This document shows positions 7,359-16,663 of a stretch of 35,039 nucleotides of DNA, piece by piece; position 1 is the first letter of the stretch, and every line of letters starts with the position of its first letter. Source of the stretch: Erythrobacter sp. (GTDB taxonomy: Bacteria > Pseudomonadota > Alphaproteobacteria > Sphingomonadales > Sphingomonadaceae); contig NZOF01000055.1 in the NCBI GenBank assembly GCA_002695185.1, positions 1-35,039 of the forward strand, given 5' to 3'. The position numbers were made by a program, and so were the translations under genes. The notes under the pieces were generated by a model, which had not been told where the DNA came from, ran no database searches, and saw only the letters and a list, made by a program, of their open reading frames with translations.

Positions 7359-8372
7359 ATGCGGATCACAAAACTCGGGAGTATGCTGGCAGCTGGGGCT
7401 CTTGCCCTGGGAATGCCGGCGATCGCCAACGCGCAAGCGTATACGGCACAATTCGACCAGGTTCTGGGCACCGAAGCACGCACGCCCCAGACCTATGAAG
7501 CGGTTTACGAAGATCCGCTCGGGCAGCGCATTTCCCAACTGGCAGAAGGTTCGCAGGGGCGCATCGGCGTCTATGCGATCGACCTTACTACGGGTCACGA
7601 GATCGGCGTCCTGGCCGATCAGCGCTTTCCGATGGCCAGCACCAGCAAAGTCGCCATTGCGGCAACCTATCTCGCAGGTGTCGACGCTGGAAAGTGGAGT
7701 CTGACCAGCGAATGGCGGCTGCCGCGGCCGGGCGGCGCCTATCTGTCCGGCAAGCAACACCTCGACCTGATGATCAGCAAGAGCTGCAATGCCTGCACCG
7801 ATGCCCTGCTCAACGCCGTCGGCGGCCCCAAGGCAGTCAATGACTGGATGCGCAGCGCAGGCATCACCGAATTCCAGCTGACCCGCGATATCGCCACACT
7901 GGTGCGCGAAGACGGCAGGGTGGATCCCGCATCCGCCGTCGATTTCCGTGACAGCGCGACCCCGCGTGCCATGGGACAGCTTCTGGCGGGTATTTATCAG
8001 GGCAAGTGGCTCAGCGCCTCTTCGCGCGGCGTGCTGATGAACGCTATGCGGGCCACTACTACCGGCAAGAAACGCATGCGGTCAGCTCTTCCGACGAGTG
8101 CCGGCCTTGCGCACAAGACTGGCACGCTGGCCCGCACCGCGAGCGACATCGGCATTTTCCACACGCCCGACGGGCGGGCCGTTGCCGTGGCCATCTACGT
8201 GACCGGGCAGAGCCCCTCGATGGCAGTCGAAAACGGCAACCGCAGCCGCAAGCTGGAAGCGCGGCAACTTCGCGATGCCCGGATTTCCACGATTACCGGT
8301 GCCCTTTACCGTGGTTTCGCTGACCGCAAGGACGATCGCCGCGTCTGGGCTGATGCCGATTACGGCGGCTAG
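7359..8372 (+). CDS. Class A beta-lactamase-like serine hydrolase, secreted
   Basis: The 337-residue protein has a signal peptide ending at ANAQA (about 1-27). Class A landmarks in order: nucleophile motif STSK (S94, K97), SCN (142-144) in place of the usual SDN, omega-loop glutamate E171 in EFQLT where EPELN is usual (so Thr replaces the Asn that helps hold the deacylation water), TPRAMGQLL (201-209), and KTG (253-255) followed by TLARTASDIGIF. The core set S, K, S, E, K-T-G is complete, so hydrolase activity is plausible; the two substitutions may narrow or alter activity. The protein is longer than TEM (286), with N-terminal and C-terminal extensions. AGGA lies five bases before the ATG. 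A strong terminator follows. It could also act on peptidoglycan-like substrates. Confidence 0.86.
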   Translation: MRITKLGSMLAAGALALGMPAIANAQAYTAQFDQVLGTEARTPQTYEAVYEDPLGQRISQLAEGSQGRIGVYAIDLTTGHEIGVLADQRFPMASTSKVAIAATYLAGVDAGKWSLTSEWRLPRPGGAYLSGKQHLDLMISKSCNACTDALLNAVGGPKAVNDWMRSAGITEFQLTRDIATLVREDGRVDPASAVDFRDSATPRAMGQLLAGIYQGKWLSASSRGVLMNAMRATTTGKKRMRSALPTSAGLAHKTGTLARTASDIGIFHTPDGRAVAVAIYVTGQSPSMAVENGNRSRKLEARQLRDARISTITGALYRGFADRKDDRRVWADADYGG

Positions 8373-8409
8373 GCCGGACCAACATTCATGTGGCTCCAAG
8401 CCACAAAGA

Positions 8410-8446
8410 AAGGGCGGCGCCGTCTGGCACCGCCCTTCTTTTTTGG
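8410..8446 (+). terminator. Bidirectional terminator between beta-lactamase and lipoprotein genes
   Basis: A 12-bp stem (8410-8421 with 8426-8437, one wobble) around GTCT is followed by a T-rich run on the plus strand and, on the minus strand, by CTTTCTTTG. The flanking genes converge on it, so it probably ends both transcripts. Confidence 0.92.
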
Positions 8447-8478
8447 AACGGTGAACCGTCCCGCAAAGCTGAACCGAA

Positions 8479-8751
8479 TTAGTCGGCCTGAGCTTCTGCG
8501 GTGGTTTCGTCCTGAACGTCAGCTTCGACTTCAGCAGCAGCTGCGTCAGCGTCTGCAGCCATTTCGTCAGCGCCAGCTTCCATTTCAGCAGCGCCGTCTT
8601 CCATGGTGTTGCCAGCGGCTTCCATGTTGGCTTCGGTGTCGGCAGCAGCCGAATCAACGGTTTCGCCAGCAGAATCTTCGGTAGCTTCCGAGCAAGCAGC
8701 GAGCGAGAGAGCGGCGGCCGAAGCGGCGGCTACGAGTGCGATCTTACGCAT
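8479..8751 (-). CDS. Small acidic alanine-rich lipoprotein
   Basis: The 90-residue protein opens with a lipoprotein signal (MRKIALVAAASAAALSLAAC): the lipobox LAAC puts the lipidated cysteine at residue 20. The mature part is almost entirely Ala, Glu, Asp, Thr, Ser and Met, with repeated motifs such as AAEMEAGADEMAADAD, and should form a long acidic amphipathic helix. It has no basic residues after the signal, hence no C-terminal lysine for Lpp-type linkage to peptidoglycan. It is probably anchored in the outer membrane; the role may be structural or surface charge, and is unknown. The ATG is preceded by AAGGAT at good spacing, suggesting efficient translation. Small lipoproteins of this kind are common in sphingomonads. 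Confidence 0.8.
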   Translation of the reverse strand: MRKIALVAAASAAALSLAACSEATEDSAGETVDSAAADTEANMEAAGNTMEDGAAEMEAGADEMAADADAAAAEVEADVQDETTAEAQAD

Positions 8752-8990
8752 AATGGTAAATCCTTAAACAGCGAGTTCTGGATGCGGAGAGGAGATCCAT
8801 CCCCGCGCAAGGCCATCAAATCCGGCCTTACGATGTCTAAATAGTGGCCACATTGTGGCACTGCAAGCCTTTTTGCGCCTTATTGCCACTATCTTGCCGC
8901 AATTCGGCGCATTTACGCCATTTTTACATTCGCAATTTTCGCTCGCTTGACGCTCCCCATCGGGGCGACTGCCTGCTAGTGCCCCTTGCG
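8752..8990. other. Divergent intergenic region before polA
   Basis: An inverted repeat, ATAGTGGC (8841-8848) and GCCACTAT (8885-8892), and a nested CCACATTGTGG palindrome lie between the lipoprotein and polA starts. A TTGACG at 8947-8952 resembles a -35 box, but no good -10 lies 16-18 bases on. The plus-strand frame of polA is open upstream to 8844, but nothing in it resembles polymerase. Confidence 0.4.
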
Positions 8991-11825
8991 ATGGCAGACA
9001 AGCAGCACCTCTATCTCGTCGATGGCTCGGCTTATATTTTCCGGGCGTATCACCGCCTGCCCCCCCTGACCGACCCCGAAGGCACGCCGGTCGGCGCGGT
9101 CTATGGCTATACCACCATGTTGTGGAAGCTGGCGGACGATCTCGACAAGGCGGACGGGCCGACGCATCTGGCGGTGATTCTCGACAAGTCGAGCCACAGT
9201 TTCCGCAACGAGATCTACGATCAGTACAAGGCCAACCGGCCCGATCCGCCCGAAGATCTGGTCCCTCAGTTCCCGCTGATCCGCGATGCGACCCGGGCCT
9301 TCAGCCTTCCCTGTATCGAAGAGCCCGACGTGGAAGCGGACGACATGATCGCCTCCTATGCCCGCGCCGCGCAGGCCAAGGGCTGGGACGTGACGATCGT
9401 GTCTTCGGACAAGGATCTGATGCAGCTGGTCGGCGAAAAGGACGGCGCCCGGATCGACATGCTCGACACGATGAAAAGTGCGCGCATTTATATCGAAGAG
9501 GTCCAGGAAAAATTCGGCGTGCCGCCCGAAAAGGTGGGCGATGTCCTGGCCCTTATGGGCGATTCGGTGGATAATATTCCCGGAATCTTCGGCGTAGGTC
9601 CCAAGACCGCGAGCAAGCTCATCGCCGAACATGGCGATCTGACCGCTGCTCTCGACGCGGCCGAGGGAATGAAGAAGAGCAAGCTCAAGGAACGCCTGGT
9701 CGAGCACCGCGCAAATGCAGAGCTCAGTCGCGTGCTCGTGACCTTGCGCGAAGATTGCGGTCTGCCCGTCGATCTCGACGATATGAAGCTGGCTGGCGTT
9801 CCCAGCGAACCGCTTGCGGCGTTTTTGGAAAAGCACGGGTTCACCAGCCTCCTGCGGCGGCTCGAATCCGGTACCGGCAGCCCCAACCGCGCGACCGACC
9901 TCAATCCGCCCAAGCAGGAAACTGCGGGCACCGAGCCAACCACCGAAGGCAATGCACAGTCCTTGCCCGATATGCCCGCCGTGGACCGCAGCGCCTATGA
10001 ATGCGTCCAGACGGAAGAGCGGCTCCGATCCTGGATCGAGCGCGCCCGCTACGCGCGGGTGGTGGCGGTGGATACCGAGACCAGCTCGCTCGACTGCATG
10101 CAGTGCGACCTGGTTGGCATCAGCCTTGCGCTCGGCCCGAATGACGCCTGCTATATTCCGCTGGCCCATGGCGGCAGCGATATGTTCGCCGAACGGCCCG
10201 AACAAATCGAGATGAAAGCCGCGCTGGAATTGCTGAAACCACTTCTGGAAGATGATGCGGTGCTCAAGATTTTCCAGAACGGAAAGTATGACCTCAACGT
10301 GCTGTCACGCAACGGGATCGGGGTATCACCGATCGATGACACGATGATCATCAGCTTCGCCCTCGACGCTGGTCGCAGCGAAGCCGGTATCGGCGGGGGC
10401 CACGGAATGGACGAGCTGGCGGAACGCCACCTTGGCCACAAATGCCTCAGTTTCAAGGAAGTGTGCGGCACCGGCAAGAAGGCCATTCCCTTTGGCGAGG
10501 TCCCCCTCAATAAGGCTACGGAATACGCTGCCGAGGATGCCGACGTGACCTGGCGGCTATATACACATCTGCGCCGCCGGCTGCCCGTAGAAGGCGGAAC
10601 GAAGATCTACGAGCGTGTCGACCGTGCGCTGGTCCCGGTCGTTGCCGGAATGGAACGACACGGCATCAAAGTCGATCGTGCCCAGCTGGCGCGCCTGTCG
10701 GATGAGTTCGCCACCGAGACCGCCCGGCTCGAGGGCGAGATACATGAGCTGGCCGGACAGGAATTTGCTGTGGGCAGCCCCAAGCAACTGGGCGAAATCC
10801 TCTTCGAAAAGCTGGGCCACAAGGGCGGCAAGAAGGGCAAGAGCGGCCAGTATTCGACCGACCAGTCGGTGCTGGAACGCCTGTCCGGTGATGGCGCCGA
10901 CATTGCCGACAAGGTGCTGGAGTGGCGCCAGCTGACCAAGCTGAAGTCGACCTATACCGATGCGCTTCAGCAGGCCATCAATCCGCGGACCGGCCGGGTC
11001 CATACCAGTTACAGCCTGGTAGGGGCTCAGACTGGCCGGCTTTCCTCAACCGATCCGAACCTCCAGAACATCCCGATCCGCACCGAAATCGGTCGCCAGA
11101 TCCGCGAGGCGTTCGTGGCGAACGAGGGCAATATACTGCTCGCTGCCGACTATTCGCAGATCGAACTGCGGCTGGCAGCGCACATGGCCGATGTCGGCCC
11201 GCTGCGCGAAGCATTCGAGGAGGGCGAGGATATCCATTCGCGCACTGCGAGCGAGATGTTCGGCGAAGTCACCCGCGACACCCGCGCTCGCGCCAAGACG
11301 ATCAACTTCGCCATCCTTTACGGCATTTCCCGCTGGGGTCTGGCTGGCCGCCTCAAGGTAGAGCCCGACGAGGCGCAAGCCATGATCGATACCTACTTCA
11401 AGCGCTTCCCCGGCATCCAGAAGTACATTCTCCACACGCTCGAAAGCGTGCGCGAGAAGGGATATTCGGAAACGCTGTTCGGCCGCAAGACCTGGTTCCC
11501 ACGGATCAATTCGAAGAATCCGAACGAACGCGCCGGTTCCGAACGCGCGGCGATCAACGCTCCTATCCAGGGCACCAGTGCCGACATCATCAAGCGGGCC
11601 ATGGTTCGCATGGGGCCTGCGCTTGAAGAAGCGGGCCTCGGCCATGTACGGATGCTCCTACAGGTCCACGACGAACTGGTTTTCGAACTGCCCGAAAGCG
11701 ATGCGGACGCCGCATCCAAAATCATCGAGCGCGTGATGGCAGGCGCCGCACGGCCCGCAATCGACCTTTCCGTGCCCTTGGGTATAGACATCGGAACCGG
11801 GAAGAGCTGGGGAGCGGCGCACTAG
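8991..11825 (+). CDS. polA: DNA polymerase I
   Basis: The 944-residue enzyme carries all three activities of DNA polymerase I, used in Okazaki fragment processing and excision repair. The 5' nuclease domain covers about 1-290 (DGSAYIFRAY, EADDMIASYA, VSSDKDL, GDSVDNIPGI). A proline-rich linker (about 295-330) leads to an intact 3'-5' exonuclease (about 340-535): DTE 361-363, NGKYD with D434, and YAAED 512-516. The polymerase domain has motif A DYSQIELR (D720), motif B with K769, F773 and Y777, and motif C QVHDE (H893-E895). The start is the ATG at 8991, giving the canonical MADKQHLYLVDGSAYIF; the open frame upstream is not polymerase-like. No Shine-Dalgarno site is visible. The stop lies two bases before the histidine kinase start. 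Confidence 0.97.
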   Translation: MADKQHLYLVDGSAYIFRAYHRLPPLTDPEGTPVGAVYGYTTMLWKLADDLDKADGPTHLAVILDKSSHSFRNEIYDQYKANRPDPPEDLVPQFPLIRDATRAFSLPCIEEPDVEADDMIASYARAAQAKGWDVTIVSSDKDLMQLVGEKDGARIDMLDTMKSARIYIEEVQEKFGVPPEKVGDVLALMGDSVDNIPGIFGVGPKTASKLIAEHGDLTAALDAAEGMKKSKLKERLVEHRANAELSRVLVTLREDCGLPVDLDDMKLAGVPSEPLAAFLEKHGFTSLLRRLESGTGSPNRATDLNPPKQETAGTEPTTEGNAQSLPDMPAVDRSAYECVQTEERLRSWIERARYARVVAVDTETSSLDCMQCDLVGISLALGPNDACYIPLAHGGSDMFAERPEQIEMKAALELLKPLLEDDAVLKIFQNGKYDLNVLSRNGIGVSPIDDTMIISFALDAGRSEAGIGGGHGMDELAERHLGHKCLSFKEVCGTGKKAIPFGEVPLNKATEYAAEDADVTWRLYTHLRRRLPVEGGTKIYERVDRALVPVVAGMERHGIKVDRAQLARLSDEFATETARLEGEIHELAGQEFAVGSPKQLGEILFEKLGHKGGKKGKSGQYSTDQSVLERLSGDGADIADKVLEWRQLTKLKSTYTDALQQAINPRTGRVHTSYSLVGAQTGRLSSTDPNLQNIPIRTEIGRQIREAFVANEGNILLAADYSQIELRLAAHMADVGPLREAFEEGEDIHSRTASEMFGEVTRDTRARAKTINFAILYGISRWGLAGRLKVEPDEAQAMIDTYFKRFPGIQKYILHTLESVREKGYSETLFGRKTWFPRINSKNPNERAGSERAAINAPIQGTSADIIKRAMVRMGPALEEAGLGHVRMLLQVHDELVFELPESDADAASKIIERVMAGAARPAIDLSVPLGIDIGTGKSWGAAH

Positions 11826-11827
11826 TC

Positions 11828-13132
11828 ATGAATATGCAAGGCAAAGCTTTGGGTGTCAGGCTTCCGAACGCCATCGTCCTGCTGATCATCGGCGCAGCGA
11901 TGATGGCACTCATCTTCCTGGTCTATCAAACCGTGGAGGCGGAGCGCGCTCAGCGCCAGCAGTCGGGACATACTGCAGAACTGATCGAGGAATTGAAACG
12001 TGTCGAGACCGCAGCACTCAACGGTGAGACCGGTCAGCGCGGCTATCTGATTACGCTCGATCGGCGCTATCTTGAGCCCTATCAGGCAGGGCGGGAACAG
12101 ATCGATCCGGCTTTGCGCCGGGTCCGCGATCTGCTGGGCGATGACGCGACGGCACGGCAGGAGGAACTGCTGGATCAGATCAGCATGCTTTCAGAAGCGA
12201 AGTTCTCCGAGCTCGAGAACACGGTCGTCCTGCTTGAGGATGGCAAGCTGCTGGAAGCCCGCCGCGCGATTCTGAGCGACCAGGGTCAGGAAACGATGGA
12301 GCGCCTGCGCCGCTCGCTCAACGAGATGGAAGAAATCGAGCGCGAACTGCTGTCCAGCCAGGTGCAGGATACAGCGCGGCTCGAAGGGCGGGTTCTGCCC
12401 CTGCTCGGCACGTTGATCGCCCTTCTGGTCATCGCGATCTATTTCGGTTCGCGGCTGGTTTCGCGAGCTGCTCGCGCCGAGGCGGAAGCCGCGCAGGCAG
12501 CTGCGGTTGGAGAAGCGCGCGATCGCGCCGATCTTCTTGCTCGCGAACTCAATCACCGGGTGAAGAACCTTTTCGCGGTCGTCCTCGCAATCATTCAGAT
12601 GAGTGCGCGGGACAAACCCGAAGCCAAGGCTGTCACCGACGCCATTGCCGAACGTGTGCGTGCGCTGCTGACCGCGCACGAGGTCAGTCAGGGCGCGCTC
12701 GATCGCGAGCTGGCTTCGCTCGAAGCGCTGGTCGAGACCACCTTGGCGCCATATCGTTCGCAAACCCAGCCCGCTCGAATAGACGGACCCGAGGTGTTGC
12801 TGCCTGCAAAGCGGATCACTCCGCTAGGCCTGGTCCTCCATGAACTGACCACCAATGCCGTCAAATATGGAGCATGGGCCAACGGCGGCGAAATCCAGGT
12901 AAGCTGGAAATGGATGGGCGATGCCATCGAGCTTGTATGGCGCGAAAGCGGCGCAGCGCTCGAGGGAGAACCAGACCGCAAAGGCTTCGGCAGCCTGCTG
13001 ATGGAAAGCGCCGCCCGGCAATTCGGCGGGAGCGTCGAGCGCGATTTCACAGCTGACGGCCTCGTTGTGACCATCCTGCTGCCGCAAGTCGAACGAACTG
13101 CGAGCCTTGCAAGCTTGGAGCAAGCCCAATAG
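11828..13132 (+). CDS. CHASE3 sensor histidine kinase of the HWE family
   Basis: The 434-residue membrane sensor has TM1 at about 13-35, an extracytoplasmic CHASE3 domain (about 38-180, with NGETGQRGYLIT and YLEPYQAGRE), TM2 at about 188-209, a short coiled region and an HWE kinase core. The phospho-accepting histidine is H243 in ELNHRVKNLFAVV; the family-defining residues are H338 and N343 in LHELTTNAVKYGA and W371-E373 in WRE. G-box-like GFGSLLMESAARQFGG follows. HWE kinases are typical of alphaproteobacteria and often act in light or general stress signalling. No response regulator is nearby. The ATG is two bases after polA and five bases before the next start region, so the gene is translated from the polA mRNA. 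The ligand is unknown. Confidence 0.92.
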   Translation: MNMQGKALGVRLPNAIVLLIIGAAMMALIFLVYQTVEAERAQRQQSGHTAELIEELKRVETAALNGETGQRGYLITLDRRYLEPYQAGREQIDPALRRVRDLLGDDATARQEELLDQISMLSEAKFSELENTVVLLEDGKLLEARRAILSDQGQETMERLRRSLNEMEEIERELLSSQVQDTARLEGRVLPLLGTLIALLVIAIYFGSRLVSRAARAEAEAAQAAAVGEARDRADLLARELNHRVKNLFAVVLAIIQMSARDKPEAKAVTDAIAERVRALLTAHEVSQGALDRELASLEALVETTLAPYRSQTQPARIDGPEVLLPAKRITPLGLVLHELTTNAVKYGAWANGGEIQVSWKWMGDAIELVWRESGAALEGEPDRKGFGSLLMESAARQFGGSVERDFTADGLVVTILLPQVERTASLASLEQAQ

Positions 13133-13137
13133 TCGCG

Positions 13138-14223
13138 GTGCCGATGTTCGAGCGTTACTATCCCCAGAATTGGCCGGTTTCTTACGATGGCCTGATCCAC
13201 ACGGCGATCGCACTCGGCGTGGCGACATTCCTGTCGCTGGCCCTGCACTGGATCGTCTTCAAGCTGCTAGGCCGGGTGACTCGCGCTTCGGCGAGCCGCG
13301 TGGACGATACGCTTGTAGCTAAAATCCGCAAACCGATGCGCTGGGCGATGATCGCTTTCGGGATTTCCATCGCTGCCGAGAACGATGCCCTGATCGGGGA
13401 CGGGTGGGACGTACTGATCCGCTATCTGATGCCCGCAGTTATCGGCTGGGTCGCCTTTTCCTTCGTGAAGGGGCTGGCGGCAGGTTATGAAGCGCAGCTG
13501 GCGGTAACCGGCGATGAAGTGATGCATCGCGGTTATCGGACACGCATCGCAATCCTCTCGCGCACGGCGCGGGTGGCGATCGTCATCATCACGGTCTCCC
13601 TGATCATGGTGAACATTCCCGGCGTGCGCGACGTAGGCACGACCATGCTGGCCTCGGCCGGTCTGGCAGCCTTGGCTGTCGGTGCAGCCGCGCAACCTGC
13701 TCTCAAATCTCTGATTGCCGGGTTGCAGATGGCGCTGACCCAACCGCTGCGCATCGGCGATCTGGTCAAGGTCGACGGACAGGCTGGCCGGGTAGAGGAA
13801 ATCCGCATGAGTTTCGTCACCGTGCGGACATGGGACGAGCGCGTGATGGTGGTTCCGACTAGTCGCTTTCTCGATCAGAGTTTCGAGAACTGGTCGCGGG
13901 TCAGCGAAAAGCTGACCGGCCCGGTGATGCTGCATCTCGATCCGGCCGCCGAGATCGATCCCATCCGCGAGGAATTCGAGCGGTTTGTGAAGGCTCACGC
14001 TTTGTGGGACGGGCGGAATCTCGCCTTGCTCATGACAGAGGCTTATCCGGAAAGCATTGAGCTGCGCCTGTCGATGAGTGCCGATACGATCGGCGATCTT
14101 TTCACCCTGCGCTGCGAGGCGCGCGAACACATGGTCGCATGGTTGCGGAAGAACCAGCCCGACGCGCTGATCCGCCACCGCCTCGAAGTGGAAGCGGCGA
14201 ACCAGCGCGCGATGGGCAATTAA
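13138..14223 (+). CDS. Mechanosensitive channel, MscS family
   Basis: The protein has 361 residues from the GTG at 13138; an ATG two codons later (13144) is equally possible, and neither has a clear ribosome-binding site. About five membrane helices (near 22-45, 62-80, 90-112, 136-158, 163-195) end in the pore-lining helix with alternating Ala/Gly packing (ASAGLAALAVGAAAQPALKSL), then the MscS beta domain with QPLRIGDLVKVDGQAGRVEEI and VVPTSRFLDQSFENWSR, and a C-terminal alpha/beta domain. The channel releases solutes on hypo-osmotic shock. It lies five bases after the histidine kinase, in one operon with it and polA. The stop TAA (14221-14223) directly abuts the last codon of the convergent cdc48 gene with no base between. 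Confidence 0.92.
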   Translation: MPMFERYYPQNWPVSYDGLIHTAIALGVATFLSLALHWIVFKLLGRVTRASASRVDDTLVAKIRKPMRWAMIAFGISIAAENDALIGDGWDVLIRYLMPAVIGWVAFSFVKGLAAGYEAQLAVTGDEVMHRGYRTRIAILSRTARVAIVIITVSLIMVNIPGVRDVGTTMLASAGLAALAVGAAAQPALKSLIAGLQMALTQPLRIGDLVKVDGQAGRVEEIRMSFVTVRTWDERVMVVPTSRFLDQSFENWSRVSEKLTGPVMLHLDPAAEIDPIREEFERFVKAHALWDGRNLALLMTEAYPESIELRLSMSADTIGDLFTLRCEAREHMVAWLRKNQPDALIRHRLEVEAANQRAMGN

Positions 14224-16548
14224 TCAGTCGTCGGCACTGCCGTGCTTGCGATCGCGCGTCGGCTCTAGCATGCCTTCATGGATGAAACCGATCGGCTGAA
14301 CTTCTGCCGCTCGTTTCTTCAACTCGCCGCGCATCTTCTTGTATTCGGCCTCCATCTTGCTCGTGACCGTGGCGCGGCTGTCTTTGAGCGCTTCTTCAAA
14401 GTCTGGCGCGGTCACTTCCTGCACATCGCCGCCAGCACGCTGAAGTGCGTTCAGGCCAGCACGGCGAACCACGTCTTCCAGATCGGCGCCGGTGAAGCGC
14501 TCGGTCTTGTTTGCAATACCTCCAAGGCTCACGTCCGAAGCAAGCGGCATATTGGCCGTGTGAATACCAAGGATCTGCTCGCGACCGGCCTTGTCGGGCG
14601 TGCCGACATAGACCAGTTCGTCGAACCTGCCCGGACGCAGGAGGGCGGGATCCACCAAGGTGGGGCGGTTGGTCGCACCAATAACCACGACTGACTGCAA
14701 TTCTTCCAGCCCGTCCATTTCAGCAAGGATGGTGTTGACCACCCGGCCCGTGACCTGGGGCTCGCTCTGCCCCGAGCCACGGGCAGGAACCAGGCTGTCG
14801 ATCTCGTCAATGAACACGACGCACGGCGCCACCGCCCGCGCACGCTTGAACATGCGGGCGATCTGCTGTTCGCTTTCGCCATACCACTTCGACAGGAGGT
14901 CGCTCGATTTCATCGAGATAAAATTGGCTTCCGCCTCCTTGGCGACGGCTTTGGCCAGCAAAGTCTTGCCGGTCCCCGGAGGCCCATACAGAAGGAAACC
15001 CTTTGCCGGGCGAATTCCCAGACGCCGAAACGCCTCGGGGTTCTTCATCGGAAGTTCGATGCCTTCCTTCAGCTTCTCGATCGAGTCGCCCACCCCGCCG
15101 ATGTCGTTCCACCCAACATTCGGCACCTGCACCATGACCTCGCGCATCGCGCTGGGCTGGATGCGTTTGAGCGCCGAGAGGAAATCCTCGCGCCCCACGT
15201 ATAGTTCGTCGAGCACTTCAGGGGGAATGGTCCGCTCGTCGAGATCGATTTTAGGCATGATGCGACGTACAGCGTCGATGGCGGCCTCACGCGTGAGTGC
15301 GGCAATGTCCGCCCCGACGAAACCGTAAGTTGCCTTGGCCAATTCTGCCAGATCGACCTTGTCGCCCAAGGGCATACCGCGAGTGTGAATGCCGAGAATC
15401 TCGCGGCGGCCTTTCTCGTCCGGCACACCGATGACGATCTCACGATCGAACCGGCCTGGACGGCGGAGCGCTTCGTCGATCGCGTCTGGCCTGTTGGTTG
15501 CCGCAATGACTACCAGATTGGAACGCAATTCAAGCCCATCCATAAGGGTGAGTAGCTGCGCGACGAGGCGCTTTTCCGCTTCGCCCGGCACGCGATCACG
15601 CTTGGGCGCGATGGAATCAATCTCATCGATGAAGATGATCGCCGGCGCCGCCTTGGTGGCCTGTTCGAATACTTCGCGCAGCGCCTTTTCGCTATCGCCA
15701 TAACCCGAACCCATGATTTCGGGCCCGTTGATGGTGAAGAATTCGGCATCGCTTTCGTTGGCGACGGCCTGCGCAAGCCGCGTTTTTCCGGTTCCCGGCG
15801 GGCCGTGTAGCAACACCCCCTTCGGCGGATCGACTCCGAGACGGGTGAAGAGTTCGGGGTAGCGCAGTGGCAGTTCCACCATCTCGCGAAGAGCCTGAAT
15901 CGTCTCCTCGATGCCGCCGACGTCGTCATAGTTCACCACGGCACGTGCATCGCGGGGCGCTTCGAATTCGGCGCGCAATTCAACTTCGGTATTCTCGTCG
16001 ATATGGACGATGCCCTTAGGGCTGGTCGATACGACCGAAAGGCGGATCTGGGTCAACGCATAGGCCGGCGCGTTGAACATGCGCCGAACTTCCGGAGGCA
16101 TATTCTGCACCGGCTGCTGACCCGTGGTTGCCACGAGATCCCCTGCAGTAAGGGGCTTGCCGGCGAAATTGCGCTTCAGGGCCTGAGCAGGTCCCTGCAG
16201 GCGCATGTCACGGTTTGCAGGCGCAAACACCACGCGCGTCGCTGGACGCGACTCAGCAGCCTTGACCTTCACATGCTCGCCCGAGCCGACTTCGGCATTG
16301 CCGCGCTGCAAGCCATCAAGCCGGACCACCTCGATTGCCTGGTCTTCATCATAGGCAGACATCGCAATCGCAACTGTGGCGCGCTTTCCGATTATCTCGA
16401 CCGGATCTCCTTCGGTAATACCAAGCGCCTGGAAAGCAGAGCGCGGCATCCGCGCGATGCCATGGCCGCTTTCCTCTTGGCGTGCGGCAGCGACCTGCAG
16501 CCGGACTGTTTTTTCGTCTACCGCCGTCGCAGCGTCAGCATCGGCCAT
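14224..16548 (-). CDS. CDC48/VCP-type AAA+ ATPase
   Basis: The 774-residue protein has the full architecture of archaeal/eukaryotic CDC48 (p97, VAT). An N-terminal substrate-recognition domain (about 13-195; double-psi barrel with [22 protein letters not shown]) is followed by D1 (about 207-440) and D2 (about 478-715). D1 has Walker A GPPGTGKT (249-256), Walker B IIFIDEID (304-311) and RRPGRFD (362-368). D2 has GPPGTGKT (522-529), VVFIDEID (577-584), the aromatic pore loop KWYGES (554-559) and LRPGRFD. Both rings appear active. The C-terminus (GSADD) lacks the HbYX motif that docks on the proteasome. It probably unfolds or extracts proteins; substrates are unknown. The ATG at 16548 follows GAGGGAG at good spacing; an upstream ATG at 16659 would add a 37-residue unrelated stretch. 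Confidence 0.95.
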   Translation of the reverse strand: MADADAATAVDEKTVRLQVAAARQEESGHGIARMPRSAFQALGITEGDPVEIIGKRATVAIAMSAYDEDQAIEVVRLDGLQRGNAEVGSGEHVKVKAAESRPATRVVFAPANRDMRLQGPAQALKRNFAGKPLTAGDLVATTGQQPVQNMPPEVRRMFNAPAYALTQIRLSVVSTSPKGIVHIDENTEVELRAEFEAPRDARAVVNYDDVGGIEETIQALREMVELPLRYPELFTRLGVDPPKGVLLHGPPGTGKTRLAQAVANESDAEFFTINGPEIMGSGYGDSEKALREVFEQATKAAPAIIFIDEIDSIAPKRDRVPGEAEKRLVAQLLTLMDGLELRSNLVVIAATNRPDAIDEALRRPGRFDREIVIGVPDEKGRREILGIHTRGMPLGDKVDLAELAKATYGFVGADIAALTREAAIDAVRRIMPKIDLDERTIPPEVLDELYVGREDFLSALKRIQPSAMREVMVQVPNVGWNDIGGVGDSIEKLKEGIELPMKNPEAFRRLGIRPAKGFLLYGPPGTGKTLLAKAVAKEAEANFISMKSSDLLSKWYGESEQQIARMFKRARAVAPCVVFIDEIDSLVPARGSGQSEPQVTGRVVNTILAEMDGLEELQSVVVIGATNRPTLVDPALLRPGRFDELVYVGTPDKAGREQILGIHTANMPLASDVSLGGIANKTERFTGADLEDVVRRAGLNALQRAGGDVQEVTAPDFEEALKDSRATVTSKMEAEYKKMRGELKKRAAEVQPIGFIHEGMLEPTRDRKHGSADD

Positions 16549-16629
16549 GTGGAGTAATCTCCCTCGCAAGTGTCTTTCAGTCGGCCCCGAAGATGGGGAC
16601 GGGTCACACACATGCAATGAGCGAGCAAA

Positions 16630-16659
16630 GTTATGGTGTCCGACCAGGCACAGAAGCAA
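16630..16659 (-). promoter_or_regulatory. Possible promoter of the cdc48-type gene
   Basis: On the minus strand TTGCTT (16659-16654) and CATAAC (16635-16630) are 18 bases apart and lie about 80 bases before the ATG at 16548. Both are imperfect matches to -35/-10 elements. The terminator at 16665-16696 directly upstream supports a fresh transcription start here. Confidence 0.3.
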
Positions 16660-16663
16660 CCAA

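Noticed and set aside
8947..8979. TTGACG with TGCTAG as a polA promoter
   Set aside because: The spacer is 21 bases and no -10-like hexamer lies at 16-18 bases; not strong enough to annotate.
8844..8990. Upstream extension of polA (49 codons) from an ATG at 8844
   Set aside because: The added sequence is not polymerase-like, while the ATG at 8991 gives the standard N-terminus.
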